From assembly GCA_963738425.1 (NCBI GenBank), contig CAVTWT010000032.1, positions 48,516 to 112,515 of the forward strand: 64,000 nt of DNA, in the 5' to 3' direction. Shown here one piece after another: positions 36,451 through 45,121 of this stretch. Every line of letters begins with the position of its first letter. The stretch's first letter is position 1. A program made the translations under genes and the position numbers. This DNA is from CADEEN01 sp963738425 (GTDB taxonomy: Bacteria > Pseudomonadota > Gammaproteobacteria > Burkholderiales > Burkholderiaceae_C). The notes under the pieces were generated by a model. That model was not told where the DNA came from. It ran no database searches and worked only from the letters and a program-made list of their open reading frames with translations.

Positions 36451-37098
36451 ATGATCAATCGTCGCGATCTGAACCGAACTGGCGTCGCCGCCGCACTGCT
36501 GGCCGTCACCGGCGCGCGCGCTCAGGGCGGGCCGACGCCTGTCGAGGGCAAGGACTTCGTTCGCCTGCCGGCGCCCGCGCCGGTGGCCGCTCCGGCCGGC
36601 AAGGTCGAGGTCGTCGAGTTTTTCTCCTATGGCTGCCCACACTGCTATAGCTTCGAGCCGCTGCTCGAGCCGTGGATCAAGAAGCTGCCGGCCGATGTGG
36701 CGTTCCGGCGCGTGCCGGCCGCGTTCAACGCGACCTGGGAAGGCTTGGCCAAGATCTTCTACGCCCTCGAAGCGACCGGCCAGGTCGAGGCGATGCACAA
36801 GCGCATCTTTGCCGCGATTCACGTGCAGCGGCAAAAGCTCGACAAGGAGGCCGACATCGCCGCCTTCGTCAAGGGTGCGGGCGGCGACGATGCCAAGTTC
36901 CTCGACGCCTACAAGTCCTTCGGCGTGGCGACCAAGCTGCGCCAGGGCAAGCAACTGGCCGAGGCCTACAAGATCGACGGCGTGCCGACGCTCGGCATCC
37001 ACGGCCGCTGGTTCACGGCGGGTTCCTTGGCAGGGACACATGAGCGTGCGCTGGCCGTGGCCGACCAGTTGATTCAGCGGGCCAGGAAGCCCGCCTGA
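36451..37098 (+). CDS. dsbA: Thiol:disulfide interchange protein DsbA
   Basis: A 215-residue periplasmic oxidase that introduces disulfide bonds. A short signal region (residues 1-28, ending ARAQG) precedes the thioredoxin fold; the active site is FFSYGCPHCYSF with CPHC near residue 62, and the cis-proline is in VPTLGI. It follows the SPOR gene by 33 bases. An unusual feature is the rather short hydrophobic signal. Confidence 0.95.
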   Translation: MINRRDLNRTGVAAALLAVTGARAQGGPTPVEGKDFVRLPAPAPVAAPAGKVEVVEFFSYGCPHCYSFEPLLEPWIKKLPADVAFRRVPAAFNATWEGLAKIFYALEATGQVEAMHKRIFAAIHVQRQKLDKEADIAAFVKGAGGDDAKFLDAYKSFGVATKLRQGKQLAEAYKIDGVPTLGIHGRWFTAGSLAGTHERALAVADQLIQRARKPA

Positions 37099-37139
37099 TT
37101 CCAGCGACGCCGCCCGGCGTCGTCACGATTTCGCAGTCG

Positions 37140-37167
37140 CAACCCCAGGGCAGATGCCCTGGGGTTG
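37140..37167. terminator. Perfect hairpin after dsbA (possible terminator)
   Basis: CAACCCCAGGGC and GCCCTGGGGTTG form a perfect 12-bp stem with an AGAT loop. No T run follows, so it is either a weak terminator or an RNA-stability or processing structure between dsbA and lptA. Confidence 0.5.
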
Positions 37168-37207
37168 CGTTGCCACGGCTAGAATGATCTGCAAGTTCTG
37201 TGCCGCC

Positions 37208-37786
37208 ATGAAACCCTCTTTTGCTCTCGCGCTCCTGCTTTTCGCCGCCGCCCTGCCGGGCGCTCACGCCGAAAAGGCCGATCGCAGCAAGCCGCTGACG
37301 ATCGAGGCCGACCAGCCGGGCACGCTCGACCTGGTCAAGCAGGTCGTCGTCTTCAACGGCAATGTCGTCGTCTCGCAGGGCACGATGGCGATCCGTGCCG
37401 AGCGTGTCGAGGTGCGCGAGCGCGCCGACGGTCACCGCAGCGCGACCGCGATGGGCAACGGCGGCAAGCCGGCCAGCTTCAAGCAGAAGCGCGACGGCGT
37501 CGACGAAACCATCGAAGGTGTGGCCGAGCGCATCGAGTACGACAGCCGCGGCGATGTGGTCCGCTTTGCCGGCAATGCACAGGTGCGGCGCTTGCGCGGC
37601 GGGGTGCCCGCCGACGAGATCACCGGTGCCGTGATCACCTACGACAACGGCAATGAAACGTTCAGCGTGCAGGGCGCACCGGCGGCCGCCGCCGGTGCGG
37701 CCTCGGCGGCGGGCAACGGGCGCATCAAGGTCGTGCTCGCGCCGCGGGCGGAGAAGCCCGACGCCCCAGCCTCCGCGCCGAAATGA
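37208..37786 (+). CDS. lptA: Lipopolysaccharide transport periplasmic protein LptA
   Basis: LptA polymerises into the periplasmic bridge for LPS. The 192-residue product from ATG at 37208 has a signal peptide (MKPSFALALLLFAAALPGAHA) and the OstA-type beta-jellyroll region with KPLTIEADQPGTLDLVKQ and VVFNGNVVVSQGTMAIRAER. A Pro/Ala-rich tail ends the protein. The frame stays open to 37154, but the signal peptide fixes the later start. A TAGAAT at 37180 is a possible -10 box. The stop overlaps lptB (ATGA). Confidence 0.93.
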   Translation: MKPSFALALLLFAAALPGAHAEKADRSKPLTIEADQPGTLDLVKQVVVFNGNVVVSQGTMAIRAERVEVRERADGHRSATAMGNGGKPASFKQKRDGVDETIEGVAERIEYDSRGDVVRFAGNAQVRRLRGGVPADEITGAVITYDNGNETFSVQGAPAAAAGAASAAGNGRIKVVLAPRAEKPDAPASAPK

Positions 37787-38589
37787 GCGCCGTGCCCGTG
37801 TCTGCGGCCGAAGCGCCGGTGTCTGTGCTGCCCACCAGCACCACGAGCGCCAGCCGTCTCGAAGCGCGCGGCCTGAAGAAGACCTACGGCGCGCGCACGG
37901 TGGTCAAGGACGTGCATCTGGCGGTAGCCGCGGGTGAAGTCGTCGGCCTGCTCGGCCCCAACGGCGCCGGCAAGACGACGACCTTCTACATGGTCGTCGG
38001 CCTGGTGCGCGCCGATGCCGGCGAGATCACGATCGACGGTGCGCCCGTACAGGGCAAGCCGATCCACCAGCGCTCGCGCCTGGGCCTGTCGTACCTGCCG
38101 CAGGAAGCGTCGATCTTTCGCAAGCTCACCGTCGAAGAGAACATTCGCGCGGTGCTGGAATTGCAGCAAGGCGCCGACGGCCGCGCACTGCCGGCGGCGC
38201 AAATTGGCAAGCTGCTCGATGGCCTGCTGGCCGATCTGTCGATCGAGAAGCTGCGCACCAGCCCGGCGCCGGCGTTGTCGGGCGGCGAGCGGCGGCGCGT
38301 CGAGATTGCGCGCGCGTTGGCGACGCAGCCGCGCTTCATTCTTCTCGACGAGCCGTTTGCCGGCGTCGACCCGATCGCGGTGATCGAGATCCAGCGCATC
38401 ATCGGTTTTCTCAAGGCGCGCGGCATCGGTGTGCTGATCACCGACCACAACGTGCGCGAAACGCTCGGCATCTGCGACCGCGCCTACATCATCAGCGAAG
38501 GCAATGTGCTCGCCGAAGGCACGCCCGAAGAGATCGTTGCCAATCCCGACGTTCGCAAGGTCTATCTCGGCGAACACTTCCGCATGTAG
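37783..38589 (+). CDS. lptB: LPS export ABC transporter ATP-binding protein LptB
   Basis: The cytosolic ATPase of the LptBFGC complex. In the 268-residue protein, Walker A GPNGAGKTT is near residues 59-67, the signature is LSGGERRRVEIARAL, and Walker B is FILLDEPFAGVDPIAV. The D-loop and ITDHNVRETL switch histidine are intact. An N-terminal extension of about 25 Ala/Ser/Thr-rich residues precedes the usual LptB start; a later start cannot be excluded. Overlaps lptA by 4 bases. Confidence 0.95.
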   Translation: MSAVPVSAAEAPVSVLPTSTTSASRLEARGLKKTYGARTVVKDVHLAVAAGEVVGLLGPNGAGKTTTFYMVVGLVRADAGEITIDGAPVQGKPIHQRSRLGLSYLPQEASIFRKLTVEENIRAVLELQQGADGRALPAAQIGKLLDGLLADLSIEKLRTSPAPALSGGERRRVEIARALATQPRFILLDEPFAGVDPIAVIEIQRIIGFLKARGIGVLITDHNVRETLGICDRAYIISEGNVLAEGTPEEIVANPDVRKVYLGEHFRM

Positions 38590-38600
38590 GGCTGCTGATC

Positions 38601-40113
38601 ATGAAGCCCTCATTGCAGGTCAGGCTGTCGCAGCATCTCGCGCTGACGCCGCAGCTCCAGCAGTCGATCCGGCTGCTGCAACTCTCCACGCTCGAGCTGC
38701 ACCAGGAAGTCGAGCAGATGCTCGAACAGAACCCATTCCTCGAAGCCGAAGAGGAAACGCCGACGATCGACGAGCCGCCGCAGCCCGAGTACAGCGCGCC
38801 GCAGCGCGACGAGTACGTGGCTTCGGACGAAGGCCGCGACGACACGCAGGCGCCGGTCGATGCGGCCGAGTTCGGCACCACCGAACGCGAAGACTGGGCC
38901 AACGGCACCGAAGGCGATGACTTCGATGGCGTGCGCGAGTTGCCGTCGCTGACCGGCAGCGGCAGCGCGAGCAGCGGCGACGACGACTTCGAGCCGCAGG
39001 AGCGCAATGCGCACGGGCCGACACTCGCCGAACACCTGCTCGGGCAGCTCGCCGGCATGCGCCTGTCGCCCGAGGAGCGAGCGGCGATCCATGTGCTGAT
39101 CGAGTCGCTGAACGAAGACGGCTACCTCGCCGACTCGCTCGAAGACATCGCCGCCGGCATCCTCGACGGACGACGCCGACGAAGACCAGCGCGAACTGCT
39201 GCAGGAGCGCCTGCAAGTCGCACTCAAGTGGCTGCAGAGCCTGGAACCCATCGGCATCGGCGCGCGCGATCTGCCCGAATGCCTGACGCTGCAACTGCGC
39301 GCGTGCGAACGCTGCGAAGCGCAGGCGGTGGCGATCATCATCTGCAAGCAGCACCTCGACCTGCTGGCGCGCCGCGACTTCAAGAAACTCGCTGCAGCCA
39401 CTGGCGCCGATGATGAGTTGCTCAAGGCCGCCCAGGCCATGATCGTGAAGTGCGAGCCCAAACCGGGCCGGCCCTTCGGCCGCTCCGAAGGTGCGCCGGT
39501 GGTGCCCGACGTGATCGTGCAGAAGGCCGGCCGCAACTGGCGAGTCGTGCTCAATCCGGACGTGATGCCCAAGCTGCGCATCAACGACCTCTATGCGCAG
39601 GCGATCAAGGGCGGCCGTGGCAACAGCGGCTCGCCACTCGCGGCGCGGCTGCAGGAGGCGCGCTGGTTCGTCAAGAACGTGCAGCAGCGCTTCGACACCA
39701 TCGCCCGCGTGTCGCAGGCCATCGTCGAGCGGCAGAAGGGGTTCTTCACGCACGGCGAGATCGCGATGCGGCCGCTGGTGCTGCGCGAGATCGCCGATGA
39801 GTTGGGTCTGCACGAGAGCACGATCTCGCGCGTGACCACCGCCAAGTACATGGCGACGCCTCTCGGCACTTTCGAGCTCAAGTATTTCTTCGGCTCAGGC
39901 CTGGCCACCGAGGCCGGCGGCAATGCATCGTCGACGGCAGTGCGGGCGCTGATCAAGCAACTCGTCTCGCAGGAGAGCGCCGACAAGCCACTGTCGGACA
40001 ACCAGTTGTCCGAGATGCTCGGCGAACAAGGCATCCAGGTCGCGCGGCGCACGGTGGCCAAGTACCGCGAGGCGTTGAAGATCGCCCCCGCGAATTTGCG
40101 GCGAGCGTTATGA
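38601..40113 (+). CDS. rpoN: RNA polymerase sigma-54 factor, frameshifted
   Basis: Sigma-54 directs enhancer-dependent transcription of nitrogen, flagellar and other genes. The start shows the activator-interacting region SLQVRLSQHLALTPQLQQSI, with LQLSTLELHQEVEQ following; the acidic linker is at about 50-135, the core-binding region follows, and the C-terminus has the RpoN box ARRTVAKYRE. The frame breaks at about 39168, where CTCGACGGACGACGCC has one G too many; without it LDDDADEDQRELLQERLQ continues smoothly to a protein of about 503 residues. Because the rest is pristine, a sequencing error is likelier than a true pseudogene. It follows lptB, as is usual in proteobacteria. Confidence 0.93.
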
Positions 40114-40210
40114 CGGCCCCCAAGACGCTTCGCGTCGCCCCCCAGGGCCCGGCACGGGCCCCTTCGTGGCCCTTGGGGAGCGTCCGGCTTGGGGCTGCCC
40201 GGCGCCGGAC
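40111..40210. repeat. GC-rich palindromic element between rpoN and the methyltransferase gene
   Basis: The 100 bases from the rpoN stop to the next start contain nested inverted repeats (GGGCCCGGCACGGGCCC; CCCCCCAGGG against CCCTTGGGG) and end CCCGGCGCCGGAC. The left edge reads ATGACGGCCCC and the right edge ATGAT, so ATGA flanks it on both sides, which could reflect insertion into a 4-base stop/start overlap. Same family as 4033-4204. Confidence 0.65.
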
Positions 40211-41428
40211 ATGATCGTCAATCTGTTCCTGCCTTGCGCACAAGGTGTCGAAGCGCTGCTCGGCGACGAGTGCAAACGCCTGCTCGGCGCCGAGACTTCG
40301 GTGAGCGAACAACGCGGCGGCGTCACCGTGCGCGGCGACGAAGCGACGGCGATGCGCCTGAACCTCGAGAGCCGACTCGCCCAGCGCGTGTTGTGGCCCG
40401 TGGCGCACGGGCCGTACCGCAACGAACTCGAACTCTATGAACTCGCGCGCACGGTCGACTGGCAACGCTGGATCACGCCGCAGCAGACGCTGCGCGTCGA
40501 CACCACGGCGCAGCGCTCGCCGCTGCAAAGCCTGAACTTCGCCACGCTGCGCATCAAGGACGCGGTCTGCGATGTGCTGCGTGACGCCACCGGCGAGCGG
40601 CCGAGCGTTGACACGCGCCAGCCCGATCTGCCGTTGTCGCTGCACCTCACCGCCACGCACGCCACGGTGTACGCCGACACCTCGGGCGAGGCTCTTTTCA
40701 AACGCGGCTGGCGTGATGCGGGTGCGCTGAAAGGCGAAGCGCCGCTGAAAGAGACGCTGGCCGCGGCGATGCTCGCCGCCGCCGGCTGGCAGGGCCGCGC
40801 CGAAGACGGCCCGCTGTTCGACCCGTTCTGCGGCGCCGGCACGATCGCCATCGAAGCCGCGCAGATCGCCTGCGGCATCGCGCCCGGTGGCAACCGGCGC
40901 TTTGCCTTCGAGCGCCTGATGCCGTGGCGCGCGCACCAGACGGCGTGGCGTGAGATGCGCGATGCGGCGCGCGCGCGCGTGCATGCGAGCGCGGTGCCGA
41001 TCTTCGCCGGCGACGTCAGCTTTCGCATGACCGACTTCGCGACGCGCAACGCCGAGCGCGCGGGCGTGGCGCGATCGATCGAATTCAAGACCGCGGATGC
41101 CTTGCAGCGCACACCGCCCACGCCCAGCGGCACGCTGGTGCTCAACCCGCCGTACGGCGAGCGCATCGACGCCAAGGGCCAAGGCTCGGGCCGACAGGCC
41201 ATCGAAGCCGGTGGCACCCCGGCCGAATTCTTTGCCGCCCTGGCCTCGCACTGGAAACGGCATTACGCCGGTTGGACCGCCTGGGTGCTGGCGCCGGAGA
41301 TGAAGTTGCCGTCGCTGATGCGCCTCAAGGAAAGCCGCCGCGTGCCGCTGTGGAACGGGCCGATCGAGTGCCGGCTGTTCCGCTTCGACATGGTGGCCGG
41401 CTCGGCGCGGCCGCCACCGTCTCCGTGA
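40211..41428 (+). CDS. THUMP-domain class I SAM-dependent RNA methyltransferase (RlmL N-terminal type)
   Basis: A 405-residue protein with a THUMP RNA-binding domain in about residues 45-155 and an UPF0020 methyltransferase domain behind it: LFDPFCGAGTIAIEAAQIA binds SAM and LVLNPPYGER is the catalytic NPPY for guanine-N2 methylation. This matches the N-terminal half of E. coli RlmL (23S rRNA m2G2445); the RlmK half is absent. The preferred start at 40211 (MIVNLFLPCAQGVEALLGDE) lies right behind the intergenic element. Confidence 0.88.
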   Translation: MIVNLFLPCAQGVEALLGDECKRLLGAETSVSEQRGGVTVRGDEATAMRLNLESRLAQRVLWPVAHGPYRNELELYELARTVDWQRWITPQQTLRVDTTAQRSPLQSLNFATLRIKDAVCDVLRDATGERPSVDTRQPDLPLSLHLTATHATVYADTSGEALFKRGWRDAGALKGEAPLKETLAAAMLAAAGWQGRAEDGPLFDPFCGAGTIAIEAAQIACGIAPGGNRRFAFERLMPWRAHQTAWREMRDAARARVHASAVPIFAGDVSFRMTDFATRNAERAGVARSIEFKTADALQRTPPTPSGTLVLNPPYGERIDAKGQGSGRQAIEAGGTPAEFFAALASHWKRHYAGWTAWVLAPEMKLPSLMRLKESRRVPLWNGPIECRLFRFDMVAGSARPPPSP

Positions 41429-41450
41429 CGCGCGCGCCCGGCCGCGACGC

Positions 41451-41897
41451 CTAGCGCTGCGGCTCGCCGAAGCGAGCCAGGATGGCGCCGATGTCGCCCA
41501 GGCCGCCGTCGGGAATCTGGCCTTCCGGGGTGGCCCGGTCGACCATCTGCGGCAGCATCTGCGACAGCTGGCCCAGGATGTCGCCCTGGTTCATGCCGGT
41601 GCTCTGCGTCAGTTGACCGAGGATGTCGCCGCCGAGCACGCTGCCCAGCGCGTCCGGCCCGATCGGCAGGTTCTCGCCCTTGCCGATCCATGAGCTCATG
41701 ACGTCGCCCATGCCGCTGCGCTGGAACTGCTCGGCCAGACCGGCCAGGCCGCCGAGGCCACCCGCCGCAGCGCCACCTCCCCCACCGCCCTGGTTGGCCA
41801 GCATGCCGGCCACGATGTTGATCAGCGCGCCCGCGCCACCTTGCTGCTGCTGCCCGCCGCCGAGCATGCTGCCGAGCACTGAATCGAGAAGGCCCAT
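41451..41897 (-). CDS. YidB family protein (DUF937)
   Basis: A 148-residue protein: MGLLDSVLGSMLGGGQQQQ, a glycine-rich stretch, and the conserved C-terminal half with PIGPDALGSVLGGDILGQL and GMNQGDILGQLSQMLPQMVD, typical of YidB. Function is unknown. The start at 41897 has AGGAG at proper spacing; the frame is open further upstream. Convergent with the methyltransferase gene. Confidence 0.85.
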   Translation of the reverse strand: MGLLDSVLGSMLGGGQQQQGGAGALINIVAGMLANQGGGGGGAAAGGLGGLAGLAEQFQRSGMGDVMSSWIGKGENLPIGPDALGSVLGGDILGQLTQSTGMNQGDILGQLSQMLPQMVDRATPEGQIPDGGLGDIGAILARFGEPQR

Positions 41898-42047
41898 CGA
41901 GAACTCCTGGTCGTCTTTTGTGAGGGGAAAGGCCATTGTGGGTGCACCGGCTGCGTCCGCCAAGCGCGGGGCGGGTAAGCACGCGGGCGGCGCCTACAAG
42001 CGGTTTCTAAACTGATTTGACCCTTCAACGACCCAGGAGACAAGCTC

Positions 42048-42935
42048 ATGAGGCTCGGCATCAAGGCGGTACTCGGCGTCACGCTGCTGATCGGCGTGCT
42101 GGCCGCGGTCGGCGTGCAGGCCACCAACTACTCGGTCTGGATCAACGGCCGCACCGGCGGTGGCCAGCTCGGCAACCACAACGACTTCAGCTACTTCGGC
42201 CCCGGCACCGTCAACGCCGGCGTCAACAAGAAGGCGGCCAACTGGGATGGCTACAACCGCGTCGCCGATCAAAACCATTTGATCCGCGACGCGCTCGATT
42301 GCTATTGCACCGGACCCAACTGGTGCTACGTCGCCGCGCACAGCGCCGGCAACCTGCAGATCGGCTACGCGCTCGATTTCTTCGGTGGTTCGCAACGCGC
42401 CAAGAAGAACCCGACGCCCAATACCCAAGGCCAATGCAGCAACAGCGACGGCACGACACAGACCGGCTGGAACATCAAGTGGGTCAACGTCGCCGGTGGC
42501 GCGGGGGGCGGCAGCGAGCTCGCCAACGCGGGCGAGTGGGCGCTGTCCGAACCGCTGGTGTCAGACCTGAAGACCAGCACCGCGCGCGCTCTCTACAACC
42601 ACAACAACACGCGTGGCAGCATCTTCTACATGTTCGCCGGCGCCAAGGGCACGCTGTACTCGTTCCTGCTGCCGGGACAGGACGACGAGGTGGTGGCCTA
42701 TCACTCGGCCGGTGGTGTCTCCGGGACGTCGGGGTCGTCGTACTGCAACCCGTCCGACTGGTTCTGCAACGACCTCACTCTCGGCAGCGGCACCAACCAG
42801 GGCGGCCGCGCCAAGTGGGCGAACCACTCGGTGAAGTTCCGCGACGACGGCGAGAGCGTCAACCACTACAACCAGGGCCAATGGGCCGGCATCGTCGGCA
42901 AGGTGCGCGCCGACATGGAAGCCAATGCAAGGTAG
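42048..42935 (+). CDS. Secreted protein with alpha/beta-hydrolase-like serine motif, unknown function
   Basis: A 295-residue protein with an N-terminal signal or anchor segment (IKAVLGVTLLIGVLAAVGVQA). The mature part opens NYSVWINGRTGGGQLGNHND, has a cysteine cluster DCYCTGPNWCYV directly before AAHSAGNLQIGY, which looks like a nucleophile elbow (xHSAG) with Ser as candidate nucleophile. Later SFLLPGQDDEVVAYHSAGG could hold the acid residue, and HS in KWANHSVKF a His. These assignments are inference. Two further cysteines occur in YCNPSDWFCND. I do not recognise a named family. The stop lies inside the next gene (11-base overlap). Confidence 0.65.
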   Translation: MRLGIKAVLGVTLLIGVLAAVGVQATNYSVWINGRTGGGQLGNHNDFSYFGPGTVNAGVNKKAANWDGYNRVADQNHLIRDALDCYCTGPNWCYVAAHSAGNLQIGYALDFFGGSQRAKKNPTPNTQGQCSNSDGTTQTGWNIKWVNVAGGAGGGSELANAGEWALSEPLVSDLKTSTARALYNHNNTRGSIFYMFAGAKGTLYSFLLPGQDDEVVAYHSAGGVSGTSGSSYCNPSDWFCNDLTLGSGTNQGGRAKWANHSVKFRDDGESVNHYNQGQWAGIVGKVRADMEANAR

Positions 42936-44178
42936 GCGCGTCAGTCCCGTCCTGTTCTTCCGACGCCGCTGGCAGTGGCTGCGCTGGGGCGCGCCCGCGG
43001 CGGTGGTGGTCGGCGGCCTGATCGGCTGGTGGGTGGTCGCGTGGCAGGCCGACGCGAAGGCCGACGCTGATGTCGTGGTGGCGCCCGTCCGCACCACCGC
43101 AACGAACGCGCCGCCGCGCAGCGCCGCCGCGCCCTTCAGCGCCGCCGGCCAACAAAGTCGCGAGGCGCAGCTTGCGCTCTGGCAGCGCCGCCTCGAACGC
43201 GCCGAGCAAGCGCTCGACACCTATGCCGGGACCACACGCTACCCGCACAACTCACGTCCGGCCAACGAGCAGGCCGACCAGATGTACCCCAACGAGCCGG
43301 TGGTCGAAGAGCACCCGCTGCGCGAGCCGAAAGGCCAGGCGGCCGACGGCGTGCGCCTGCGCACGACGCAGGAGCGTGTCTTTGTGCAGGGTGACGAGAG
43401 CGTGCGCTTCACCGTGGCGCTGGTCGACGAGCAAGGTCAGGCGCTGCCACTGCGCGTGCTGAGCGCGGCGGCGCGGGAGGTCACGCCGCCGACGGTGGCG
43501 TCGCAGTACCCGGTATTGCCAGTGGGCTTCAACGACGAAGGCAGCAACGGCGATCGCGAAGCCGGTGATCTTGAGCTCACGGCGGTGCTGCGTCCCGCCA
43601 CGCAAGGCTTTGCCAAACTGGCCGGCCAAATCCGCCTCGAGGTCTTCCTGGAAGGGCGTGGCGAGCGCGGCTTCACCTACTTCGACATCTACGTCACGCC
43701 CGAAGCGCCGGCGGCATGGAGCGGCCGTGTGCGCGATGTGGCCGAAGGCGGCTCGCTGGATTTCTACCTCGGTGCCGCCGTGCGCGAGCCCGGACGCTAT
43801 GTCGTCACCGGCCGCATCGACGACGCCGATGGCCAGCCGGTGGCGCTGCTGACCTTCAACGACGAGGTCGGCCGTGGCGACACCGAGTTCCGCCTGTCGC
43901 TGTTCGGCAAGCTGTTGCGCGACGCGCAACCGGCGATGCCGCTGACGCTGCGCGACGTCGTCGCCTTTCGCCTGCGCGAAGAAGGACACCCCGACCGCGC
44001 ACTGATGCCGCGCCTGAACGGAGCGGTGCACGTCAGTGGCAAGCATGCGCTGGCTTCGTTCTCCAACGACGAATGGTCCGCCGAGGAGCGCTCGCGCTAT
44101 TTGGCGGAGTTGACGCGCGACGTCGACGAAGCCCGGAAGAAAGTCGATCAGCTCAGTCCGTCCGAGCAGAAGCCGTAA
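42925..44178 (+). CDS. Membrane-anchored periplasmic protein of unknown function
   Basis: A 417-residue protein with an N-terminal anchor (GAPAAVVVGGLIGWWVVAW), a short coiled-coil stretch around residues 80-100 (REAQLALWQRRLERAEQALD), and an extended beta-rich periplasmic region with repeated FTVALVDEQGQALPLRV-like strands. The C-terminal 40 residues are helical and charged (WSAEERSRYLAELTRDVDEA). It overlaps the hydrolase-like gene by 11 bases, so the two should act together; a tethering or chaperone role is speculation. Its last 26 bases overlap the end of the convergent DUF2145 gene. Confidence 0.65.
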   Translation: MQGRRVSPVLFFRRRWQWLRWGAPAAVVVGGLIGWWVVAWQADAKADADVVVAPVRTTATNAPPRSAAAPFSAAGQQSREAQLALWQRRLERAEQALDTYAGTTRYPHNSRPANEQADQMYPNEPVVEEHPLREPKGQAADGVRLRTTQERVFVQGDESVRFTVALVDEQGQALPLRVLSAAAREVTPPTVASQYPVLPVGFNDEGSNGDREAGDLELTAVLRPATQGFAKLAGQIRLEVFLEGRGERGFTYFDIYVTPEAPAAWSGRVRDVAEGGSLDFYLGAAVREPGRYVVTGRIDDADGQPVALLTFNDEVGRGDTEFRLSLFGKLLRDAQPAMPLTLRDVVAFRLREEGHPDRALMPRLNGAVHVSGKHALASFSNDEWSAEERSRYLAELTRDVDEARKKVDQLSPSEQKP

Positions 44179-45121
44179 CGCTGTCGAGCGCGACAACGCG
44201 GTCCCCTTCCGCCGCCACGCAGCCATCGGCGATCGGCCTCCAACCGCGGCGGATCACCACCTTCGCCGAGTCGTGACACAACTCGATGCGTTCGGCGCCC
44301 GGCACCTGCGCGCGCACGAAGGCGTCGATCGACGCCGGCAGGCTGGTGCGAAAGCGCATCGCCTGCAGGTCCTCGCTCGGGTGATCGTCGGTGCGCAGCC
44401 AGGGCACGAAGGCGGCGGCGAACATCAGCGCGCGCGAGTTCACCTCCACGGGCTGCGGCGCATAGCCTTGCGCCGCCAGCCAGCGCTGCGCGGACTCGCG
44501 GCCGCCTTCACCTGCGCCCCACGCCCCGGCGAGCAGCTCGATCAGCCACTGGTTGCAGTTCTGGTAGCGCGTCGAAAACGCGTGGGCATTGGCGCTGTAG
44601 CTGGCACCCAGCAGCGCCAGCGCGCGCGGCGTGTCGAGCGCGGCGCGTTCGAGCGGCGCCGCGGCGGGTGGCGGCAGCAGGACGACCGACAGGTAGCCAA
44701 GCGACGGGTCGTCGGTGCCGAACAGGTAGCCCGCCAGGCCCTGGTCATAGAGGCGCGGCTGGCCTTCGTCGCAGGCGTAGTAGAGCTGGCGCACCGACCA
44801 CGGCCCGTTCGGGCTGGCCGCGAGGCTGATGCCGGCATGCGAATAGCGGATGCCGAAGCGCGCCAGGTTCAGGCCCGAGCGGGCGACGATGGCCAGGCGA
44901 TGTCCGGACGATTCGAGTTCACGCTTGGCGATGGCTGCAAAGCTCAGCAAGCGGTCCTGTTGCGTCGCCGTCAGCGGCGATTGCAGATCACAGAAGCGGC
45001 CCGAGGCTGCGCCGGCATGCGCTGTTGCGGCGCAGATCGACAACAGCAGGGCGAGGAGGGATCTGATCAGAGCGAGCGTGCCGCCGTGCCCAGAGGACGC
45101 GCGTCGAGTTCGCGATGCCAC
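44153..45121 (-). CDS. DUF2145 domain-containing exported protein
   Basis: The protein ends at 44153 and has a clean signal peptide IRSLLALLLSICAATAHAG, then FCDLQSPLTATQQDRLLSFA and a domain with FGIRYSHAGISLAAS and YQNCNQWLIELLAGA, which I associate with DUF2145. The start is uncertain: the first standard codon upstream is GTG at 45121, but a CTG at 45070 that overlaps the stop of the upstream gene (CTGA) would put the signal peptide exactly at the N-terminus. His and Cys in the quoted motifs suggest a papain/NlpC-like arrangement, but this is unproven. Confidence 0.7.
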   Translation of the reverse strand: MASRTRRASSGHGGTLALIRSLLALLLSICAATAHAGAASGRFCDLQSPLTATQQDRLLSFAAIAKRELESSGHRLAIVARSGLNLARFGIRYSHAGISLAASPNGPWSVRQLYYACDEGQPRLYDQGLAGYLFGTDDPSLGYLSVVLLPPPAAAPLERAALDTPRALALLGASYSANAHAFSTRYQNCNQWLIELLAGAWGAGEGGRESAQRWLAAQGYAPQPVEVNSRALMFAAAFVPWLRTDDHPSEDLQAMRFRTSLPASIDAFVRAQVPGAERIELCHDSAKVVIRRGWRPIADGCVAAEGDRVVALDSVTASARTD

